Below, piece after piece: positions 55,834 to 64,000 of a DNA stretch of 64,000 nucleotides; the first letter of the stretch is position 1; each line of letters starts with the position of its first letter. A model generated the notes under the pieces. It saw nothing but the letters and a program-made list of their open reading frames with translations, was not told the DNA's origin and did not search any database. A program made the translations under genes and the position numbers. The DNA is from Boswellia sacra. Its lineage: Eukaryota; Streptophyta; Magnoliopsida; Sapindales; Burseraceae. The stretch lies in contig SNVD02000390.1 in NCBI GenBank assembly GCA_013180625.2, positions 1 through 64,000 on the forward strand. Direction: 5' to 3'.

Positions 55834-57113
55834 CTGCAAATCATATGTATAACATAACATGATTATTATCAAGTTACTACTTAAAGGATTTGAGAGATAA
55901 GAATTACAAGGCACGTATGGTACATGCTGTTGTATTAGTACTGCCAAGTCCAACTAATTGCAAGAAGAAAAAAAAAGTGTTTGATCAAGTATACCTTTGA
56001 GAGATGAATGATAAAAAAATACGATCTCCCCCTAAATAAATGATAATAAAATGCAACTTTTATTTTCAAATATCATAGACTAATTAAATTATAATATGTA
56101 ATATATAATATAATTTATTATTACATAGAAAAGCTATTTATGAAAAAATATAGGTCATATGCGATAAAAAAAAGGTGAGAGAAGAGAGAAAACATGAATT
56201 TCGTTAAAAAAAAAAATTCATGAAAATTGTATTTTACATATATTATACCAAAATTTTATATTGTCTTGTTTTAGAACAAAAATGATTTTCTAGCTTTCAG
56301 ATATCACAAAAATATACGCTTTATCTATATTGTATTTTTATTTCATATTATCTTTGTTGATAAGAAAAAAAAAAGGATAAAAAAATAATTATTATCGGTT
56401 CCCCAGGAAAAACAATTTGAGTTCATAAACAATCAGGCCTAACCAAGTTGATTCAGTGTCGTTTTGTGGTGGGACTACAGACGACTAACAACTCCTGCTA
56501 TTTTCCAATTGAAGCGATACCACAGCTTGTCCTGTAGTTTTTTTAACTTAATCGGTGAGTTATCTCTTTAACGTGGTTTCCTAATTGTAGGAAATTGTAA
56601 ATCTCTTTAAACTGTAGTTTCATGAATTCGGCAAGAGAGTGTTACTTCATATATTAGTCAATATATACCAAACTCCAATTGTTCATAGAATTGTAGATTA
56701 ATCCTCAATTTTAACCTTCCAAGAATACGATTTAAAATATTAAAAACAGCACAAGAGAATTCTATCATTGATGACATCAAAATGTCAATAATTGAATCTA
56801 ACGTGTGATACTTTATTTCTGAATTCAATCAAGATTTATCAACAATAATAATAATAATAATAATAATAATTCGGCAGCGATGATGGTACATCGGCATTAT
56901 GCAAGCGCTGTATCTATAAAATACCAGAATTAGTTAACATAACATTTAAGCAATTCGAAGCTTAATGATTCCATTACTCGTGCTGTTTGCTGAGTACAAA
57001 TACATTAATATAGTGTAATGGGTCCTCAAAGATACAAAAGAAAGTTGTAATTAACTGTTGAATGATTCCCTTATCCAGATTTTATAATTTTGATATGGGA
57101 AGGGATATATTTT
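55834..57113. other. AT-rich non-coding stretch
   Basis: It follows the UGT85-like acceptor site and would be intron or upstream sequence. I see no exon 1 and no other gene. An (AAT)n microsatellite of about nine repeats lies at 56843-56870. Confidence 0.55.
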
Positions 57114-57500
57114 AGCACAAATTTTTGACACAATTTATTGACACAAATTTATGACCCTTGATCTTACCAAATATAATGGTTGAGATTGAAAGTTAAAAAA
57201 GTTGCATTTAATATTTAATGCTGTCAACTTGTCAATCATCTCAACCCTTCATTACAAGAAAAATGGGATATGTCAATGCGTATTTTGCATTGCTAAAAGG
57301 TTTTCGCAATGCGCAAGCACGCGTTGCTGTTCTTGCTGCTGCGAAAAGTCAAGCACTTTCAGCAACGCGCATGCCTATTTTGCGAAATGTAATTCTGCAC
57401 GTTGCGTAATAGCTTTTGGCAACACGCAATGCAACAGACTTTTGTGGATCAATGGTTGTGAATTTGTATCTAGTTTTGTGTCAAAAAATTTGTCTCAAAT
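57114..57500. mobile_element. Foldback/MITE-like element with a CACTA-like insert
   Basis: The outer arms (57114-57165, CACAAATTTTTGACACAATT; 57447-57500, inverted) are about 50 bp and roughly 80% alike. An inner inverted pair is AATGGTTGAGATTGA (57176) and TCAATCATCTCAACCCTTC (57232). The centre (from 57250) starts ATTACAAGAAAAATGGG, close to the CACTA terminus CACTACAAGAAAAA, and carries several GCAATGCGC/GCAACGCG motifs like a subterminal region. No transposase is present. Confidence 0.45.
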
Positions 57501-58028
57501 AATTCCTGGATTAATTATATTGTTTATATAGCTAGTATTCATATGATTCCATTCCATTCCATTAGTTCTCTAGATTAATTAGTGCAAAAATCGTCATAAG
57601 TGCTCTCTAGATTCTCAAATGAATAATAGTTTATGGATATATATAACAATAATAAATCGGCCTAGTTATCGATGTATTAATGCATCACCCGTTCACCTTA
57701 CCACCAAGCAATTGACAGTATGTATGTTATATAAGAAATATATAAATTATTATAAAATATGTAATTTACTTATTCGCAACCTAATTTTATAATTAACTAG
57801 GTTTTCAGGCATGCGTACATACAGGCAGTTAGCATATGGCATTACTCATCAAGTGAAGTAATCGAGAGTATATAATAAATCTTTTTAAGGTTTCTAATTT
57901 ATAATTAATTAACACTCAATGGAATGAAATCATACTCAAATAGCCAGCCATGCCCAAACTCCCTCGTGTTCAAGACACTTCTGATTGGGACATATCGATT
58001 AATTCATTAATTAAATTATAATCTGTCA
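57501..58028. other. AT-rich non-coding stretch
   Basis: No gene or repeat recognised beyond a short CCATT tandem (57548-57562). Confidence 0.5.
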
Positions 58029-61000
58029 TTGACACGACCCGCCCTTAGTTACACAAGCGAATCGTGCCTAAAACTATTCACTAAAAGAATAACCTTTCAA
58101 ATAACTGACTTACTACGCTTCTGTTGCGCTAATAAAAGCATTTATATAAAAAAAATAAAAATTAGTTCTAGTTTAGGCCTTTTATATAAAATACCAAAAA
58201 ATACTCTGAAAAATTTTATAAAAATATGGCAGAGTTTTCCCTATATTTTGAACTAAACTCCCTGTCAAATCACACAAATTTTTAAAATTTCTCAAAAAAT
58301 TTTCTCAACTCAACTTCTTCTAGGACTCTTGTCCTCAACAACCACAACATGCCAACAATAAATACAACTCATGCTCAATATGCTTAAAAATTTAGAAATT
58401 TATACAAAGATAAATAAATAAACAAATAAATGAAATGCTTGTAATGCATCAACTCTAGTTATACATCGTATGACCTTTTTTAGCATCAGAGATAGCTTAG
58501 TACCAAACCTGTAGTACTTGGTGAAAAAAAAAAAAAGGATAGGAAAAGAGTGGGTTCAAGTCTTAGCAACTGGATATAATTTTATCAAATAAAATTTACT
58601 TATTTCTTTCTTTCATGAAACTCATTTCTAAAATAAAACTTTTTTCAAAACAAAATCAGTATTCTTTTTCTTTTATTGAAAAAACATATAAACAACTTTT
58701 TCTTTTAAAACTTTATTTATAAACTTTATTCTTATAAAATAACTACATAATTTCTTAACTTGTTGTAAAAAAATACTTCATAAAAATCCTTGACTCACAT
58801 AGCAAGATGACAAATATTATTAACTTATATAAGCAAATCACACACTTACTTTACTTAAAACACTTATCTAATCCCGTACTTAGCATAAAATGTACATCAA
58901 TCTTTTCTATAAAATAGACATATAAATAAATGTTGAAAATCAAACAATATAAAACTTTTAAATCACATTCTTCTCATTCTAAAAACTACATATTTTCTTT
59001 GCTAGCTTGTCAAAAAGATTGTTTACCAAACATCTGGAATTTGTATACTTAGACACTTTCTAACTCTGTTTTCTAAACCAATCACAAATTATATGACTTC
59101 CTCGTAGTAAAATCATATAACGCATTATTGACTAGAAAATCTCATCGTATATTTGTACTTAAAAATCTATCATATTAGTTGAAAGTATCATCAAATTTCT
59201 CATAGAATTTTAAAACAACTAAACTTTTGATTAAAAATCTTCAAATATGGTAGCTTGATTCTATACTTTTATAAACAACAAAAAGAGTACATCTTTTCTC
59301 AATCTCATAAAATAAAGCTTATGATATTGTTTCTAAAATCATTGCTCAAGTTTTATTTAAAACATAATTTCCTTAAATATATATTTGGAATGTAATTAAT
59401 ACTTCTTTTCTCAAGCTAACTCATATAAACATATTTAAAACACTTTTGATTATACTAAACAAGTACCCCTGAAACTGTCTGATCATACCTGGTGAGATCT
59501 AACATCACACAGGTAGAGCTATTTGAATCTCCTCATACTTGATGAGATCTACATCACGCAGACAGAGCTATCTGTATCTCTTCAGACCTAATATCACATA
59601 GGCAGAACTATCTGTACTTGGCGAGATCTAAGATCGCATAGGCCAACTAAATTGGTCATACGCATGTGCAGAGCTACCCCAAAAGGGGTAAAACGCCCAG
59701 ATCACACGGCCCAAAGCCTTTATGTGTGTTTGAACAGGTCCCAAAGGCCTCTATCTATATAACTGTCTATCAGAATCTGTCGTCTTACTATCTAAGTTAG
59801 CTAGGTATCATCTTAACATAACATAACTGAACTTTCTTATTTTTGCTAAAACTGATTTTCTTTTTCAAGATTGCTTGATATGCTAAAACCTTTGCTTTTA
59901 ATGCAACTTTATCAAACTTTAAAGAATTCAAGCAAGCTAAAGTTGAAAACAATCAAATTCTCTAAAATTCGTAATAGACATCTAAAAGAGCATTTCCAAA
60001 TACTTTAAGAAATCCTTGAATCAAATTGATAAGAAAACTTTAAATATCTTGCTTTAACACTTTCTCTAAAATTGTATAATATGCATTTATGAAAATCTAG
60101 AAAATAGTTGAAATATAAAATTTGAATTTTCCTTTTGAAGTGCTATATCTTTGTTTATAACTATTTTTTAAACTAAAAATCATGTATGGAACTATTTGAA
60201 AACTAACTCTAAAATATCTTAATGACTGAAAGCAAACATAAAAAATGATGTTAAATTTATATTAGAGAATTTTATAGGAACTAAATTGAATACTTCTAAC
60301 TTTACTAAAATATTATTGTAAACACGTTCATAAAATTCTAATTAACATCACTAAATATTCTTTTTAGTTGATCTAGAAAATAAATCTTCTAAATCTCTTT
60401 AGAATCTTCTAACATATTCATAAAAATAGCATTTATAAATTATTGTAACCCATAAAATAAAATACTTTTTCAACTCACTAATTAAAAACCACAGCTTTCC
60501 CTTTTAGCCCAAAACCTCATACTTCCCCTATAACTTTTTTTTTTTTAAATAACATCTCTCACATATTTATGCTTCAAAGCTTATCTAATTTACCAACAAT
60601 TCCAAATTCAAAATTTCTAAGAATTCCCAAAATCTCAAAAATCATGATTTAAATGAAAATTCAAATATCCAAAAAGTCCAAAATTGTTCATTCAGGTCCC
60701 CACAAATTCTGGAGCAGTTTTTTGAATTTGTAGTTTACCCACTATAGCTGGATATAGATTGAAAATTTTACATTGCCACCTCTGAAAAATACAAATCCGA
60801 ATATCCAAGAAATACTAAATAAACATAATTAAATAAACAACTAGTTAAGCTTCTTGATTTATCGAAAGAAAATAATTTTCTTGCTAATCTCTTAAAAACA
60901 TTCCAACATATATAAAAATAGCATTTAAATTACATTTATAACTCATAAAAATGAAATATTGGTTTTCAACCCATGATACACTATAGCTTCCCTCTTTATT

Positions 61001-62280
61001 TGAAAGAAAAATCTGATACTTCCCATTTAACATTTTTTTCGTTCAAACATGCTTCCAAGAATATATAAAAAATCATATACTAATATAATACAATTTAAAG
61101 ATTTTCTTTCTAATTATATAACATCAAAAGGCCAAATACTCACAATACTAACACTTGACATTTAAAACTTTTAACTTTAACACTTCAATATTGGAACTTA
61201 ATCACCATTCTAACACAAAAGATCTTACACGCCTTTAATCTAATTCTAAAATAATTTATCAACAATATTTACATCTATCACATATTACATTCCATAAATT
61301 TCACTTTAATACAAATCAAACTATTACCATATGTTCATCTATTAAATTAATATCACAACCCATGAACTCTTTCTACTAAAAATCAATACATTAGACACCA
61401 ATCAATTTACTTCAAACCAGTGTAACAAATCATCCTTTATTCTTATCAATAATTCATATATCAATGAAAAGTATTATTAACTCAATTAATTAGTTTAATT
61501 AATAATTTAAATCATATGGAAAACTAAAGATTTAAATTCACTAAAATATAAAAATCATAAAATATAATCCACTCACTAAATTTAAGCTCCTTTTAGGCTA
61601 AGATACGTTCTAACAATTGTTTGATGACCGAAAAACTTCACCGGAAATGTTGTCGAAAAAAGATGAATAGTAACCGATCGCTTACTTTCTCTAATTTGTA
61701 AAATTCATGTATGAACATGCAAGAAAAGAGATTGGTTAGAAAGAGCATGGAACAAGCTTCAAATTGATGTATAGTTTGACTGATAGCCCACTGGATTTTG
61801 GTCAAAAAATGCATAGGAAGTCATCCGCTTCCAAGCTTTGATCTACAAAATCCATAGAGAATCTGATGACAAGATGCATATGGATGGAAAGAGCATAGAG
61901 AGAGCTTCGAAGAGACATATCATTGGCCAGAGACTCACTAGATTTTGGTCGGAATAAGTAGTCAAAATTTGTTGACTGACTAGTCAACAAACTGCACAGT
62001 TGCTGCCTCCTCCATTTTTCATTGCCTCTCTCCTATTTTTGTTGTGTTTGATGAAAATAAATGGAAGAGAAAGGATGGACTAGGCTGGGCTATTCAATTC
62101 CAATTGGGCCAAGGCTTATGTTTAGTTTTTAAAGTCCATGGGCCTTACAGTCTTAAGCTTAATTTATTATCTCTCTTATCACCATCTAGAAAAATCAGTT
62201 ACTCCATGCACCTACAATCTCCTCTCATGATCTATTTCTTTAATTTCTCCAAAAAAGAAAAAAATTGTGAGGGGCCACAA
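58029..62280 (+). repeat. Possible degraded long LTR (chromovirus-like), uncertain
   Basis: TGACACGACCCGCCC at about 58029 resembles the TGTCACGACCC start of many plant chromovirus LTRs. The stretch has no coding sequence, contains a tandem block with GAGATCTAACATCACACAGG-type units (59488-59645) of a kind found in long chromovirus LTRs, and ends near GTGAGGGGCCACA (62265). No partner LTR, PBS or target duplication was found, so the call and both ends are tentative. Confidence 0.25.
59488..59645. repeat. About 49-bp imperfect tandem repeat (3-4 units)
   Basis: Units follow the pattern TGGTGAGATCTAACATCACA, CAGGTAGAGCTATTTG, AATCTCCTCATAC. The third unit is shortened. The block stands out from the AT-rich surroundings by its higher GC content. 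Confidence 0.75.
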
Positions 62281-62360
62281 TATGTTTAGGAAGTGATTGT
62301 GTTTTTGTTTGAAATCTGAAAATGTGTGAATTAAATTAAAGTCTGAATAGATCTGAATAT

Positions 62361-62384
62361 GTGTGTATATATATATATATATAT
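62361..62384. repeat. (TA)n microsatellite
   Basis: GTGTG followed by about nine TA repeats. Confidence 0.85.
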
Positions 62385-64000
62385 GAATGATATCTTTGTT
62401 TTTCAAATTTCAAAATTTGAATCAAAATGTATAAAATTAATATGGTTGATTTTGAAGGTGATGGATTATTAAGTGGAATATATCCGAAAACAATTAAGTA
62501 AATCAGCACAAAAAGTTTTACGTGGTTTGGTTATAACCAACCTAGCACAACAGGAGCTGGATTTCATTATGTTGTATGTGTTGACACAACTTCGGATCTT
62601 TTATAGTGGTAGACTCCCTCTCACTCACTAACCTTGCCTATGTAAACTGATCTATCTGCTATCACAACACTAGCCTCACTTATACTCTTCTGAGGTTACT
62701 CTTTTTCTATCATGACTCTCTTAACTAACTAACCACATTCATGAATGGCATAACATCTGATCCAGTTACAAACTTATGTGAAACTTTTACTCTCTCAAGC
62801 TCATGCTATCTATACTCTTAGCCTAAGCCTAAAGCTTTACACAAGACATAAAAAACTTGATCTCTCTTGCTCTCTCTCAATTGCCCTTGAATGCGTTGGA
62901 TGCGTGAGTCCATAAGCCATGAAGATAATTTTATATAATGTTCCCGTCCGGTTGTAATTTCTTTCTTGATTATGCAAGATCTCATTACAATGATTAGGAA
63001 AGAATCTCATATTATAATCCACGTGAATAGGAACCAAACGTAGATACTTCTAAATGAATTAGGATAACCAAGTTAATGTCCCAATGTGATATAGAATAAT
63101 TAAAGTAATGTTCCTCTTTGACAAGGAGTCCAATTTTAACTTATCCTATTGCTATTAGGATTTTCCTAATTTGAAACGGTTACATTTTAGTTAACCACAC
63201 AAATAGGAAAATAATCACATTAGGAATGCAATCAAATCAAAGTTTTCATCACATGATGGCAAAAAACAAATTGTCACGTGCTATGCATGTGCAATGTAAA
63301 AACCAACAATTACTTTTTACATATATGTCCTTATTGTTTGTCCGATGTTGTTTTCATTTGTGTTTATTGACATGTTAATAATATTTGTAAATTAATTTTT
63401 AAAAAATTAATATTAAAGTATTTAATATTTATATTTTATAGTTTTAAATATTTAACTAGTATACTATAAATTAATTTTCTAAAATAGCAAAATAATAATT
63501 ATAGTGTAATTATATATATAGTTATTTAAATATTTATAATATGAAAGTCACTTATGAAAGGCACTAAATAAATTAGATAGAGGTTTTTTTTTTTTAAATT
63601 AAGGTTAATATGATTCACCAAGATATTTGCATTAAAATAAAGAGTAGTTCGATTCAACCCCCAGTTTTAAACTCATTAAACCCTACTTTTTATTTTTTAG
63701 TTTTTGACTATTTTATCCTTAAATAAAATTACCAAAAAGTAAAATCCTAGAAGTATAGCTATATCTTATTACATTTATAGGTTAGAAATCCTAAATTCTC
63801 TTAAACATTTTGATCTTTAATATTTATCTTCTTTTTTTTCTTAATAAATATGTATTAATCCTGTAGTTATAAAAAAATAAATTGTCATGGGCAAACTAGA
63901 TTTAATTACAATTTTTATTTTTCTATCTTTTCATTAGTAGACTTCAAGATGAAAAGGTGCGGAAAAGTGAAAAATGGTTATAAACACTTAAAAGGAGCAA
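62385..64000. other. AT-rich non-coding stretch
   Basis: No supported gene. Near 62517 TTTTACGTGGTTTGGTTATA and CACAACAGGAGCTGG recall the TTTACGTGGTTCG block inside the copia LTRs of this window (49253-49300, reverse), so part of it may be an old copia LTR. The rest is unassigned. Confidence 0.45.

Noticed and set aside
62044..62289. Short plus-strand open frame of 81 codons
   Set aside because: No recognisable domain, low complexity at the end, and no sign of codon bias or gene context.

Overview
This window is plant nuclear DNA, most likely from a dicot. It is almost entirely heterochromatin-type LTR-retrotransposon nests. There are Ty3/gypsy elements of two lineages (Athila-like and Tat/Ogre-like), one Ty1/copia element with two extra solo LTRs of the same family, several orphan LTRs and MITE-like repeats. 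The only host-type genes are a UGT85-like glycosyltransferase pseudogene and a LOG-like (cytokinin-activating) coding sequence carried inside an Athila-like element. I saw no rRNA, tRNA, CRISPR or prokaryotic features.

Layout. 1-7022 (minus strand): Athila-B (5' LTR 5628-7022, gag, protease, RT) interrupted in RT at 2082 by the 5' LTR of a second copy, Athila-C (LTR 531-2081, gag running off the window start). 7023-10986: non-coding, with a possible CACTA relic and an unrelated Athila-type LTR with its PBS (8953-10227, minus). 10987-28345: a decayed Tat/Ogre element (Tat-A), plus strand. Its RT/RNase H region is split by Copia-A (11627-21462, TSD CTTCC). Copia-A's 5' LTR holds a solo copia LTR (12413-14282, TSD ACATG) and its 3' LTR holds a solo Athila LTR (18972-20337, TSD AAATT). 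28439-30979: a 1.27 kb direct tandem duplication across the 5' end of Tat-B.

30141-53684: Tat-B (TSD ATTAT), a long Tat/Ogre element with gag, protease, RT, two RNase H domains, integrase, a large antisense extra ORF and two tandem arrays in its 3' region. It is interrupted by the structurally complete Athila-A (35286-46508, TSD GTCAA) and by a solo copia LTR (49017-50334, minus). Athila-A carries, between pol and its 3' LTR, an unidentified ORF (42269-42817) and the intronless LOG-like sequence (43136-43781). 53685-64000: an inverted-repeat element, the UGT85-like second exon (54897-55833, minus, broken), a small foldback element, and a long AT-rich stretch that may contain a degraded chromovirus-type LTR.

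None of the retrotransposon polyproteins is intact. Most in-frame stops in Athila-A look like single C-to-T or G-to-A changes, as expected of methylated, silenced elements. The most unusual content is the LOG capture, the antisense ORF shared by the two Tat elements, and the duplicated Tat-B junction. Element names (Athila-A/B/C, Tat-A/B, Copia-A) are labels for this window only.
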